Source: Atopsyche davidsoni | Taxonomy: Eukaryota > Arthropoda > Insecta > Trichoptera > Hydrobiosidae | Direction: 5' to 3' | DNA length: 64,000 nt | NCBI GenBank assembly: GCA_022113835.1 | Contig: JAILWY010000023.1 | Coordinates: forward strand, 806,001 to 870,000 | In this document: positions 12,171-23,995 of the stretch, piece after piece | Position numbering within the stretch: position 1 is the first letter of the stretch | Layout of the letters: each line of letters opens with the position of its first letter | Position numbers and translations under genes: made by a program | Notes under the pieces: model-generated | The model's input: only the letters and a program-made list of their open reading frames with translations | Told to the model about the DNA's origin: nothing | Database searches by the model: none

Positions 12171-12999
12171 AAAAAACTACATTAAAACACTTATTAAAAT
12201 TTAAAAAAACATTATTATTTTTTACACGTGTGGTAAGCATTAAATATAGAAGCCAACTGACAATCTGGTCTTTTATTTTTGGACGTTTTTTTTTTATAGT
12301 TTTGCCACAGTCATCAACGCAACATAAAAAGGCTATTTGCCGTTTTGTTGTCGGGTGTGCCCCGAAGCCCAGAAAATGTGGGGACCCCAAGTAATGGCCA
12401 ATCAGTGTAATGGACGCCTCGCCCGTGCAATATTTCAGCGTTGAGAATAGCCATTGTGCAAAAATATGAAATCAGTAAGCGGATTAGCTGGCGAGCTTGA
12501 TGGAATGTGCGGGAATCCGCGCCGTGTACAAATGGGACCTTTACACGAAACTACCCCACGACAACTCACCATCATTTATGTTTATTGATTTTTCGTTTTG
12601 GTTTCATTGAATTGAATTTGGGTAATTCAATTGAACCTACTTTGCTTCTGAGAGGGGCATCTCTGTAACAAAAAAAAACAAACCAAGTATAGTCGAATTA
12701 AAATAGATATGGTATATTAAGGGGCTTAATGAACATATTTGTTATTATAAGATGATGCTATCGGGTAATAACTGGTCAGTTGTGTTGTGATGCGTGTAGG
12801 CCGCTTTTTACATTAGGCAGAGATTAACTACAGCATTAGCAACCTGTATATACTCTAGTATGATTTACATTATTAGTATTATAAATAGGAAAAAATCTCA
12901 AAACCGTTCTGGATTTAATAAAAATAAGCATTTAATATTCTATTCTGTGTTTTCATATTATCATTCTACATCGTAGTGAATATTGGTATTTTGAACATG

Positions 13000-13365
13000 A
13001 ATAAGTTGCCTCTCCTCATAGGAGGTTGGAGACCATTTCACTAAGCACATACTCATGCTGAACCAGTGTTCATGGTTTTATAGGTCCCCGGGTCATTCTA
13101 CATCGTAATTTTATATTGGAATGAAAACTATATGTATTGCTGCTGCCCAATAGCATTATTATATAAGCCTTTCCTTATATGGCTCAGGCGTATAGACCTG
13201 ATACTCCTTCTGTAGTAAGTTATAGAAACAATACCACTTCCAAAGCACATCCCTCCAAAATCAAGTCCACAACTCCATTACCGATACTTTACACACGCTC
13301 AGGGTACAAAATGGCAGCCACGCACAAGCAACATAATGGAGAGGTGAATAAGTTTAAAATATTGT
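13000..13365 (-). mobile_element. LINE-type 3' tail, tandem copy 1
   Basis: The inverted tail starts CCTCTCCTCATAGGAGGTTG and runs through GCTGCTGCCCAATAGCATTA. The same block recurs at 13,856 and 14,160 in the same orientation, then inverted at 14,690. Confidence 0.6.
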
Positions 13366-13855
13366 AAAAAAACAGTTTTTTGAGTTAAATACTTCCAGAG
13401 CAGGTTTTTTATGACGTTATAATTTATACGTAGTATTGAGTATACTCGGATGATATTTGTTATTATTGTATTTAGTTTCGAACGAAAACCAAACGCGCTC
13501 ATCCACAGCGCAAGATTTGATGGAAAAGGGATAATTTTTTTACCCCAGCGGAACACATCGCGAAACTGCCAACAATAAAATAAAGTTGGCCCGTTAAGAT
13601 GCGCGATACCCGCGAGGGGACTTCCCCCAAATCTGGCATATAGATCGGCTGTTACATATATCAATTTGTCTATGCGCTGTCATAAGTGCGGGGAAGGGCC
13701 GGCTGCGCCAAAACTTACGGCCACAGGGACCCTCTCGGCATTAACAAATCTTAAGTGGATTGCATTTCGTGGACATAAATACTCAATCTGCCTATTTCTT
13801 CAAAGACTCACGCCCGAGCTTCCAAACACTGATTGTATTGAACATCTTCTTCATT

Positions 13856-14130
13856 AAGTGCCTCCCTCAGATGAGGTTGGCGACCATCTCACTAAGCATA
13901 TACTCATGCTGAACTAAAATTCTTCTACACCACATTTTATATTGAAAGGAAAAGCCACGTATTGCCACTGCCATATAGCATTATTATATATCCTTTCCTT
14001 ACAAAGCTCTGGCGATTAGACCTGATACTCCTTCTGTAGGAGGCTGCAGAAACAATAGTTGGACCCCCCCACCTCGACAAAGTACTTCCACAGCACATCA
14101 CTCCATAATCATTCCAAGTCTACTACTACT
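13856..14130 (-). mobile_element. LINE-type 3' tail, tandem copy 2
   Basis: Second member of the triplet, from GTGCCTCCCTCAGATGAGGT to the AGCACATCACTCCATAATCA region. Diverged but collinear with copies 1 and 3. Confidence 0.6.
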
Positions 14131-14159
14131 ACTAAAAAATAATATTGGACCTTCCTTGT

Positions 14160-14535
14160 CGTTTCTTCTTCCTCATCACGTGCCTCTCCTTAGAGGAGGT
14201 TGGCGACTATTTCACTAAGCATATACTTATGCTGAGGCAGTGTTCATGGTCCTTCTACACTGCAGTTTTATATTGGAAGGAAAAGTCTGCGTATTGCTGC
14301 TGCCCAATAGCATTATTATATAATCATTTCCTTACAAAGCTCAGGCGTTTAGATCTGATACTCCTTCTTCAGCAAGCAACATAAAAAAATACCACCTCGA
14401 CAAGGCACTTCCAGAGCATATCCATCTACTATCATTCCGAGTCCACTACTCCATTACCGATCCTTTACACACGCTCAAGGTAATGGTAGCCACACACAAG
14501 CAACAGAATGGGGAGAGCAGGGAGGTATTATAGTA
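14160..14535 (-). mobile_element. LINE-type 3' tail, tandem copy 3
   Basis: Third member, from GTGCCTCTCCTTAGAGGAGG to the GCAACAGAATGGGGAGAGCA end. An inverted partial copy follows at 14,690-14,840. Confidence 0.6.
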
Positions 14536-14689
14536 TATTGTATAGAGCAGTGATTACTCAAGTGTCAAATACTACATATAACGTTGTTTGCTAACTAATT
14601 ACGCGTGATTTAATTGACAAATTAAAAAAATGTTAAAAATTTGATCTTTTAGTGGGTTTTTGCTATTGGACAGCAGCAATACGCAGAAT

Positions 14690-14840
14690 TTTTCTTCGAA
14701 TGTAAAACTTTGGTGTACCCGGGGACCCACTACACTGTTTTCCCCTTAGAAAACCATGAACACTGGCTCAGCATGAGTATATGCTCAGTGAAATGGTCGC
14801 CAACCTCCTTTGGGGAGAGGCACTCGAAGAAGATGAAAAT
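14690..14840 (+). mobile_element. LINE-type 3' tail, inverted partner
   Basis: It contains ACACTGGCTCAGCATGAGTA and GAAATGGTCGCCAACCTCCT, the reverse of the three preceding copies, ending GGCACTCGAAGAAGATG. Confidence 0.6.
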
Positions 14841-15469
14841 ATATTGATTATTGCTTTAAAATAATTTTTAGAAAAAACAATTACTTCGTTATAATAAAAA
14901 AAAAAATATTTTGCAAAGATTCCATTATTTTTTTTAAAGCAAATCATTATTACAAATTTAATCAATAAAAATCGGTTGCAACATTCATCGAATCTCATCT
15001 AGCTTATCAAATACATCCCTATTTTGAAATAATTGTTTATCAAATCTTAAAAAAGTTAATCTGTAGTTATTAGTTTTTTTTGTGGAATAATGCAAACATT
15101 CCAAAAATGGGTAAAAGTAATTTTGTTAATACATTACTTAATTGAATCCTCCATGATTGGCATTCAAGCTCAAAAACTACGTATAATACATATGCTTTAT
15201 TAAATTATGCATGAAATATATAATAGATTCATCGGTTGCGATACTTAAAATCAGTTTTTATAATATTCGGTTGAATATCAAATTTAAAATATATTTTGCA
15301 AGCACGTATACATTTGAGGGTGAAAAATGAAGATTCGTCTTTTTTTCAATACGTAGATTTGGTGAAGTGGATCGCCACGCTGTATATCTCGAGTAAAAAA
15401 CTGGCGGCGATTTACAGTGTGGCAATAAAACGAAAATTATTCAACATTCAAATGCGGAGGCGGTATTAA

Positions 15470-15640
15470 AAATAATGGTGCGTAAGGAGCGCGTAAGGAG
15501 CGCGTAAGGCCGCCGCAAGCTCGGGGAGCAGATCATAAAAGTGCGAGATGACGTCACCGGCCCGGAGATAAATCAAGATAAGGGAGGGCGGGGTGTGTTA
15601 ACACGGGATTTATATTTACGCTTCAATTTATTTATTTTTA
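15470..15640. promoter_or_regulatory. Conserved-element-like block with CRE and tandem GCGTAAGGA
   Basis: Three tandem GCGTAAGG units (15,480-15,510), a perfect TGACGTCA, CATAAA and GATAAATCAAGATAAG motifs and a GC-rich core lie within 170 bp. It has no ORF. An enhancer or promoter role is an inference from motif density. Confidence 0.3.
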
Positions 15641-15705
15641 TCTCGTTTGGAAAGATTTTATTTTAGACGTAGAATACGGTTCGTAAGGGCGCTTTTTCTC
15701 TATAG

Positions 15706-16200
15706 CATAGGCTCCCAAACTATTTTGTCTCGTCGACCCCTTGTCGAGTTTTCCTATTTTTCGTAGACCCCTCCCTGCCTTGCCAATATTGAATTTTTAC
15801 AAATTCATCAACTTCAAACATATTTTTGACATCTGATATATGTAGATCAACTCACTCACTTTCAATTACTTTCACTCCTAGTGATTTCCAATCTATTTCA
15901 CTTTAACCCTTTTCCACGAGGTATGAAGATGGAAAACCTATCAAAAACCTTCTTGCAATAGTCAATAATGCAGTTTAAACAGCATTATAATCTATGTACA
16001 TAGGTACAATCTGTGTTAGGTGCATTATGACATTTACGGAATGCCTTAATTTTGGTGATGACCTGCTTAAATGGGATGAACTCTCGTAGACCTCCATTTG
16101 CAGTTCATGGACCCCCAATTTATTTTTTCGCTGTCATCGACGCCTTGCAGAGCCGAATCGAAACCCTGGAGGTCGATATTGACCACTTTGGGAACCAGTG
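15706..16200. mobile_element. hAT-like non-autonomous element
   Basis: The ends CATAGGCTCCCAAACT and, inverted, CACTGGTTCCCAAAGTGG, each with a GTCGACCCC-like inner block, are typical of hAT termini. The 8-bp flanks CTCTATAG and GTCTAGAG match at 6 of 8 positions, consistent with an aged hAT target duplication. No transposase remains. Confidence 0.6.
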
Positions 16201-16394
16201 GTCTAGAGGACAGAAGGTTGGACCTTTACAGAGTCAAATTAGATCTGCCACCATGATGGAGATTATCACTGTATGACATATTTGAAACTATACTAATTTA
16301 TGAATGTGAATAGAAAAATAATCAATTTTCACAACAAAAAAATTTCTGTGGACAATTGTAGCGATTTATTATACATTATAAATCAAACATTGTT

Positions 16395-16870
16395 TTTCTT
16401 CTGTTGCCTCTACTCATAGAAGGTTGGTGACCATTTCCTTAAATATGTCTCTACCCTGGGATAGTCTCACCAATCCGGCTGCACTTCCGATCTTCAGCCA
16501 TCCGTTCAGAACTTCCTTTTCCCTTCGATTTTTGCTTGAACAACCAGCTGGAGGATGCCATACTTAGTGTTACGAAAAATGTGGCCAAAATAGGAGACCT
16601 TGTGCTTCTTTACCAACGTCGAGAATTCCTTTTATTTGCAAGACTCTCTCATTTGTGACGCGGTCAACTCAACGTTTCTTAAGGATTCTCCCATACAGCC
16701 TCATGTCTGCCGCCTCACTTCTTCGCATAGTAGCTGTCTTGAGTATCCTAGCTTCGACTCCATAAAGCAGAACTAAGACGACATAACATTTGGTGAATTT
16801 CGAGCGAGATTTCAGGGTTATATCTCTTGAGCATAGTACTTTCCTTAAACACTGTAAGTAATAATCTAAT
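16395..16870 (-). mobile_element. LINE ORF2 C-terminal fragment
   Basis: On the minus strand it reads VVLVLLYGVEA, then TATMRR, VTNERVLQ and finally the MVTNLL tail, the C-terminal end of a non-LTR reverse-transcriptase ORF. Several stops and frameshifts interrupt it. It is the longest copy of the family seen here and lets the shorter tails be assigned. Confidence 0.8.
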
Positions 16871-16879
16871 TATTAAAAC

Positions 16880-19800
16880 CACACTAAAACAATTTTTAAA
16901 AAAATTCAATCATTTGTAAATATATTGGTGCGAAAAACCATCACCAATCAGAAAATCTAATGATTCTACAAATCCCATGTATCTTATAACAACCTCATTT
17001 AGACTTTTTTTAAATAAATTATTAAATTAGCAGAGCTGCATTCATAGCCTTCAAGCACTGCTTTGAATATCCCAAGAAATTAAAACATTAATGCAAATAT
17101 ACCAATGCAAGATTGTCAAGTTAGAAAACTGCCTAGTCAATCCATTAAACTAACTAATTTAAACAAAAATAATAATTCAAACGATTACGAAATCGGTTTA
17201 ATACGATTAACAAAATAAATTCATACAAACTGGGTTTCGCAAACACTCGTTTTTATGACTTGTGTTTCGGGGCTGTATTTCCTAAGTTACAGAACTGCCT
17301 CATGGGTGTGTTGAAGTTTTCCATTAGCTTAAGTTTTCAACACAATAATATGATATCTGGGAGCAGGGGTGGTCCATGGGGTGCAGATATGTGTAGAGTG
17401 AATTAAGTCAAGCGGAAGACAAACTCGTCTCGCGACCCCCTGCAAACTAACGCGATGTGATCCGTGACTCTATGCAATTACTTATGCCATCAATACAACT
17501 TAAACTCTTGATTTCAGTTTAATCTATTTTAAATTTTGATTTTTTTATTGCAAATATTGAATGGGGTAAATCGTTGAAGGAGTCACCAGTTGTTTGATTT
17601 GTGGCTGTAGAAATTATAAAGGCTATGTGTGTGCATGAACGAGAGAAATAATTCACGGAATATCGTAATGATGATAATAATTATAATTCTTATGATAACA
17701 ATTAATTTAATGTTATGCAGTACGATATTGTACAAGGTGTGATTAAAAATGGTGATACATTTCTTTCAATTTTTCTTTGGTTCAAGATCTTACATGGCAT
17801 ATCGAATGAAGTTAAATATGCGAAATTTATTTCATAAAATAACAATAAAAAATACTATTTTTTATTCGCTTATTTCTTCACTACTCACAAGTGTTGTGTA
17901 ACATAGCCAAGAGGGATAATTCCTTTGAAAGATGGACAAATATTTTCTTTCCCCCCCATGTTTGCGTTCCTGATAGAAATGCGGTAAGCTTCTAGCCGTG
18001 GATTAAGGGTGTCTGCTTTCGCTTGTTTTAATATAAAATAATAATTAAGTATTGCCTTTATTTAGATGAATTTATAATATTTATAACAACGTTTGTTCAG
18101 TGAGATGTTATCCAACATCCTCCTATTCGACATATGGCGAAGAAGAGTGAAGATTATTAAAATACACCGGACGTCATATATATATATATATATATGTTAA
18201 AAAAAAAAATTTTTTTGAAATGTATCGTTTGAAAAGAAAACAAAATATTTAAGATGACTTGAAAATAATTGGTGTTAATTAAAAATCTAGCTGGTGTATT
18301 CAGGATTTTTTTGTTGATAAAACCCGATTAGAATAAAAAATATATAATACATAATTTTTTTGTAAGAAATCAAGAAATAAGTATTACACAATTAATAAGT
18401 ATCAAATTTAAAAAAAAAAAATTTATTTATAAACTGGTTTATTAAATATGTTTCTGGTGTTGCTTTTCCAATAGAATTTTAAATATTTTAGTCAGATAAA
18501 TTAAAAAATCTTCGCTCACAAATATCTAACATTTTATATCACCCAAGTTAACCGTATAAAGTCTTAATTTCCGGTTTCACATAAGTGAAATAATAAATAA
18601 TAATAATGCACTTAAATGAACTGGTAGATATTTATTATTTCTATATACAATGATAGTATTGTATTTAATGGTGGAATGGAAAAGAATTCCCATACAAACG
18701 GCAATAGAACACAGTAACTGGATTTGTGCGCTGTTTCCCTACACAGAGTAATAGAGCGGAGAAAATAAATCACCGCGGCCATAGATAAGCGGGATGGGGA
18801 AACAGGCGTAATGACATCTCCAGGCAAATGGCTGACAAAATGGAGTGCTATCCTGAAGATCCCGGGTTCGACTCCCGATAAGGGATGTATTGAATTGGTT
18901 TTGCAAATTGTTTGAAAGATTTATGGTTTGGGGTGGGATTTATTTGTATTGCAGTATTTTAATTTCAATTTTATTTCTATCTTTGTGGAAAACATAAATC
19001 TGTACGATTCTAGAATCTAGAAAGACTAATCACATTTGAATTTATAATATTTTTTTTGTCAGACTTGAGGAGGAAATCTATATAATATTTAGAGACTCAT
19101 TATCTTATATCATTGTACATGATTGGAGATTGTCCCATTTTTAACTGCGGCACGGCCTGTGCCAAGTTTGTTGCAATTTCGCATAAAATTGAGGTTGAAG
19201 AGCTACCAATGGAATATACCAGTACCCTATCGTGGCATCCACCCAAGTCGTCTTGTCATAAATCCAGAAAAACACTCAAAAGGGTGTAATCCCTCCACCC
19301 TGCGTGAATGCACGATCTCGAGCAAATAAGTTTTCCCCATATTGATGAGTCACATGAATTTTCTCGTAGCTGTCTAAACTGTCCACCATTAATAACTTGT
19401 AAAAATTTATTAAGTTATAACAAAAATATAACCAGAACAATATTCTTAAAAAAAATCAACTTTCAATATAGAAAAATAAAGTGACAATTAATTTAGATTT
19501 TCTACTACTCTATTCAATCTTCTATGCTGAAATTTTCAAACAGAGTGAGGTTTGAAAATCCACTTAGTACTTTCTGCTATATAAAATTTTAAGGAACAAG
19601 TGCTCAAGATACATTTTTTTTTAGGAAAATATATTTTTTCGAATCAGTGCTATTCCCGGGTGTATTGAGTGTCCATAACCCTCAATCGACGGGGTCCTGT
19701 CAACCCGCAGTCTTCGCTGGAGGCTAAATGAAGAGTTACGAGCAGGGGCGGCCCAGCGGGGTTAACGCAACGAAGTTAAATCTAATTATCCACGCATTTC

Positions 19801-20250
19801 ATTTTATCAAAAAAAACGGTCCGATAAGGGCAACTGTAGCGGACCGTAATGGGTTTTTCGCCTTGTCGCAGAGTTGGATTAATTAGATAAATCGGTTTGC
19901 AAGGTTTGCATTTTGGGTTGAAGAATGATAATAGTAATGTCATTGGCACAGTTAGGGATTGAGTTCGTGGAAGCAAAACAACTAGTGAGAGGTTAGGTTA
20001 TGAAAATATTTATCATTGGGGATATACTGAAGTGAAGCAAAAATGTAACTAGCCGATAATATCACGATGCGAGACTATCCATGCATATTTATGAAGTGAA
20101 AATATAAGAATAATAACAGATATTTATTATCCGGGAACAATAATAATCTTATTTACATAAGCCAGAAATATACGATGTTTATTGAGTTGTATTTTTTTCC
20201 ATCCGCGCGCCACTCATTTTCCCATTAATCTTCAATTCAAACGTTTGTTT
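16880..20250. other. AT-rich intergenic stretch, no gene
   Basis: Contents are an (at) microsatellite at about 18,178-18,195, a GC-richer patch at 18,690-18,830, and a GGTTCGACTCCCG (Pol III B-box-like) remnant near 18,861, probably a SINE fragment. No frame here is convincing. Confidence 0.5.
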
Positions 20251-20259
20251 TCCTTGGAA

Positions 20260-20470
20260 GCGCCTCGGGGAGGGCATCTCCGCGATGGCAACATCGGCAA
20301 TAACAAATGCGCGAGACCGCTCCAGAGATATAATTAATGGGCCGCCCGAGCCGCCCCTGGCCCGGGGAGTGGGGGGAGTGGGGGAGACTGGGGGGGGGTG
20401 GGAGTGGGGGGGGCGCCCCCGAGCCACCCCTGGCCCGGGAGGGGGCACCGCCCCTGGCCATGTTTGTACG
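20260..20470 (+). repeat. GC island with G-runs (quadruplex-prone)
   Basis: Many runs of three to nine G lie between about 20,355 and 20,410. The long frames across it on both strands are low-complexity artefacts. Confidence 0.7.
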
Positions 20471-21049
20471 AAAAAGTCGCGTACTTTGTAATGTTCGCTA
20501 ATTATTGTAATTCTAAATTAACATTATTTAAAGTCACTGAGTTGGATTTTTATTGTCCCCTTAAGAAGGGCGGACGCGCTGTTCTCCCTGTCCGCTTTGT
20601 AAACTACATTGTAGCTTAGTTTATCATATTCACTGTGATCCATTAAAGAAATTGATCTTAGATTTTAGTGAATTGTATTTAAAACACGATAAATATTAAT
20701 AATTTTTATTGTGATATTTAAAAATCTCTTTTATGGATTGGTTTTTTTTGTTATGTATATATTTTGATCGTCCATCCAAGCAATGAATTATTTTTTATTA
20801 AAGATCAATTTCACAATCCCATTTTAATCAAGGGAACGTAATAAAGATTATCTCCGCAGGTTCCACTTGACGAGCGACTTCTTTAGCCTTCAGAGACACC
20901 AACTGGAGAGCCAATGCCGACAGGAGAGTCTGTGCCTGGATGACCTGGAGTCAGTGGCGAGACACCCACAGATGATGAAGTCACTGGATGGCTTCTTGAA
21001 GCGTGTCATCAGAACCTCAAAGAGGATAAACCAGGGGGTGTAGCTTCAG

Positions 21050-21701
21050 TCACTCCCATATATGGCACAATTTCGCTTGACTAGTTTGGAAAATTTCCCC
21101 AAATTGTGATGGCAAACCTTGTACATAACTTTTATATTGTATTAGCGGATACCCGTCGTGTGCTACTACGCTGTTATAATGCTGTTGGGGAGTTTCAGCA
21201 GCTCTTGCTGTAGTAGCTCTGATTAGAGGTTGTTCTAGATGTGCTTCACGTTGTTCTAGTGTTTCTACAGCTCTTGACTGTCGCTCTTTCAACCTTTTTA
21301 ACTCCAAATGACTTCGTGTTGTCCGGCAGTTTCGGCTGCTGTATTTCTTCCAATTGCAGCTCTTTTCGGTGCCATTTTTTTATTAACCATAAATGAAAAA
21401 ACTCTCTGTTGTGAATGACAGATAGTGATTTTGTTTTTTGATTTTCATTTTCACAATGTTCTTTTTTCAAATTCTTTGCGAAGAACGATCTCGACTTTAC
21501 AGATGTTGAAGATTTTTGTATGGGTAAAGGCGAAAATTGACACAATTAATAGACCGAATGTATTTAATGGATTGTTTTTATAGTCACAAAGATTCTTCGT
21601 ATTATTGCATATCAAATGAAACCGGTTTGGGGCACATCGGTTGTATGGTTACAAACCCTATAACGGATATAGAAACATTTTTTGTGTTTTATATATATAG
21701 A
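21050..21701 (-). mobile_element. Helitron 5' fragment
   Basis: On the minus strand the copy begins TCTATATATATAAAACAC at 21,701, the same 5' end as the Helitron at 32,661. It then reads into the N-terminal part of the Helitron Rep/helicase ORF (RQSRAVETLEQREA and TTARAAETPQQ near 21,180-21,290). It is truncated near 21,050, with stops. Confidence 0.75.
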
Positions 21702-21769
21702 TTTCATGTATTGTTTGGGCGGTCTTATAAAAATAATAGATTTAAAGGAAGTTTGTAAGAAAAGCGCTG

Positions 21770-21935
21770 CTCACTTCCGGAGCCAGCCTGCGCCGCCGGA
21801 AGTAGCGCTGAGGGGGCGGGGGCGGGGGCGGGGGCGGGAGGCGGCATATCCGGGCGTGCGCGGCGCCGGTGCGCAGCGGAGCGCGTCTGACAGGCCACTG
21901 CTGTGCGTAGGAAATGGGAAATCAATCCACGAGAT
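21770..21935 (+). promoter_or_regulatory. GC island with opposed ETS sites and G-runs
   Basis: CACTTCCGGA and GCCGGAAGTA, two inverted ETS-type sites 18 bp apart, stand beside four GGGGGCG units. No ORF is credible. Promoter-like character is inferred. Confidence 0.35.
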
Positions 21936-21974
21936 ATGCGACGCCCCTGACAGTAACCGGAAAATATAACAAAA

Positions 21975-22212
21975 AAATGTTTCTTCTTCTTCTGTTGCCT
22001 CTCGTCATAGGAGGTTGGTGGCCATCTCCTCGAACATATCCCTATCCTGGGCCAGTCTCACCAATTCGGCTGCACTTCCTATCTCCAGCCTCCACGCGCA
22101 CTTCCTTCTTCCAGTGCCCCCTTTTCCTTGGACAATCAGCTGGAGGATGCCATAATAGCTGGAGCTTTACCAACGTCAAGAGTTCCCTTTTTGAAAGACT
22201 CTTTCATTATAT
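21975..22212 (-). mobile_element. LINE fragment, left half (split by an LTR element)
   Basis: The inverted LINE tail (TTGCCTCTCGTCATAGGAGG onward) continues past the LTR element at 25,037. The two halves join in the order seen in the intact copy at 16,395-16,870. The whole LINE is flanked by a target duplication of about 25 bp (CCCCTGACAGTA, then CCGGAAAA) at 21,944-21,968 and 25,295-25,320. Confidence 0.8.
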
Positions 22213-22533
22213 TGTAACGTGCCGGGGTTCACATTTAAACGCTTATTTATGTCAACTCAGGTTATATTTATTTATCTACGTACAGAGTATTTATTTCCAC
22301 ATTATATATTTATATTAACATTGTTATGAATGCAGACAGGCCGAAGCCCTGTTTGACACTAAACACAAAATGGGTTCCCCCCTTGCATCTCCAACATTCG
22401 GGAGCTCGCGCGAGGCGCACTCCTCGCTTCTCTAAGACCGCGTATCGGCGCTTCTAATCGATGGTCGCTCGATCCTTCCAGAGTCCCTTTGTTTATGGTG
22501 TTCGTTTTTCAAACTTACTGCTGGACCGTAACA
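22213..22533 (-). repeat. LTR (3' LTR of the element)
   Basis: It differs from the right LTR at only a few positions near its outer end. On the element's strand it starts TGTTACGGTCCAGCAG and ends with a TGTTACA-type end. A diverged solo copy lies at 34,323-34,566. Confidence 0.9.
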
Positions 22534-22576
22534 CTACCCCCTCCTTAGGCATTGTTCCGTCCCGGAACACTCGTTG

Positions 22577-23298
22577 TTAGTTCATGTGTACGTAGCAGCA
22601 GTCTGGTCCACGTTGACATGGTGTTACTTCCAACAGGCTCAGGCGATTAAAATGAACAACCCTAGTATTTCCATTCGGTCTCTTCCGGATGCGATATATT
22701 ACATCATTTATCCTCTTCATTTTCTCGTACGAACCGTCCCACGCCAGTTGAAGTTTCGGAGAGAACCCCCTCCGTCTCTGGGGATTGAATAGCCAAACCA
22801 GGTCCCTGGCTTGGTGTCCACTTCCTTCGGCTCCCAGGTCGTATCGGTCCTTCATCCTATCACTAGCACCTTGGATATTGACACGTACTTTGTCATGAGT
22901 TTCGTTTAGCTGACGGCGTAAGTCTGAGACGTAACCTTCTCCCGCCAGGCTTTCTTCAGGTTTTCCTCCGAACTTCAAATCGCACGGGAGGCGCAGTTCT
23001 CGCCTGAAAATTACACTGGCTGGTGTTTGTCTAGTTGCCTCGCGGATGGAAGAACGATACGCCATAGGAACAGGTGCAGGTGTCGGTCCCAGTCCCCTTG
23101 ATGATCAGCGACAACTTTGGATAAATCTTTACCCATAGTCCGGTTCATTCTTTCAACCATTCCGTCAGATTGCGGATGTAGTGCTGTTGTCCTCTCGGCC
23201 CAAAGGATCGCTCGTTGCTCGCCGTGGCCGTCGGCGAGCGTAATTATCCGCCAGTTAACACTTTCACTCACACTTATCTTTACGCGCCGGGGGTCCAT
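22577..23298 (-). pseudogene. Integrase remnant of the LTR element
   Basis: Two overlapping minus-strand frames (23,298-23,011 and 23,065-22,577) carry the end of an integrase core (TTALHPQSDGMVERMNRT, the part after the second Asp and around the catalytic Glu) and a C-terminal domain typical of Gypsy-type integrases (RYDLGAEGSGHQARDLVWLF). A frameshift near 23,040 separates them. The N-terminal zinc-binding part and the first Asp are absent. Confidence 0.75.
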
Positions 23299-23369
23299 TT
23301 ATATGCTGAGTCATTTACAAAAAAAAATAAAAAGAAACACGACATTACACAATGTTATATTCTGTCCAC

Positions 23370-23995
23370 ACTTCACTCGCTCGCAGAATGCCACGCTTCG
23401 CGATGATGGTCCTGTTGACCTCCTCCGCGCTTTGTCTAGGGCCTCTCGCCCGCGAAGTACCATATTCCGCGACGATGGAACTGTTGGCCCCCTCCGCGAA
23501 ATGCCCATCGCCATCTCCCCGCGAAATGCCATGCTCCGCGATGATGGAACTGTTGGCCTCCTCCGCGAAATGCCCATCGCCATCTCCCCGCGAAATGCCA
23601 TGCTCCACGATGATGGACCTGTTGCACCTCCCTCGCGCTCTTTCTAACGCCACTTCCCCGTGAAGCTCCATGCTCCGCGGCGACGGTCTTGATGCACCTC
23701 CCTCGCGCTCTGTTCAGTGCCACCCGCGCGCGAAGTACCATGCTCCGCGACGATGGTTCTGATGCACCTCCTCGCACTCCGCTCAGCGCCACTCGCCGCC
23801 GAAGCACCATGCTCCGCGACGATGGTCCTGATGCACCTCTTCGTGCTCTGCCCGGTGCCACCCGCGCGCGAAGTACCATGCTCCGCGACGATGGTCCTGA
23901 TGCATCTTCTCGCGCTCTGTCCAGTGCCACCCGCGCGCAAAGTACCATGCTCCGCGACGATGGTCCTGATGCACCTTCTCGCGCTCTCCTTCCTG
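23370..23995 (-). repeat. 69-bp minisatellite inside gag
   Basis: About nine or ten copies of a 69-bp unit (key block ATGCTCCGCGACGATGG) are set in tandem. 69 is a multiple of three, so the array stays open in several frames. In the gag frame it gives a 23-residue repeat around GASGPSSRSMVLRARVAL. Confidence 0.9.
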
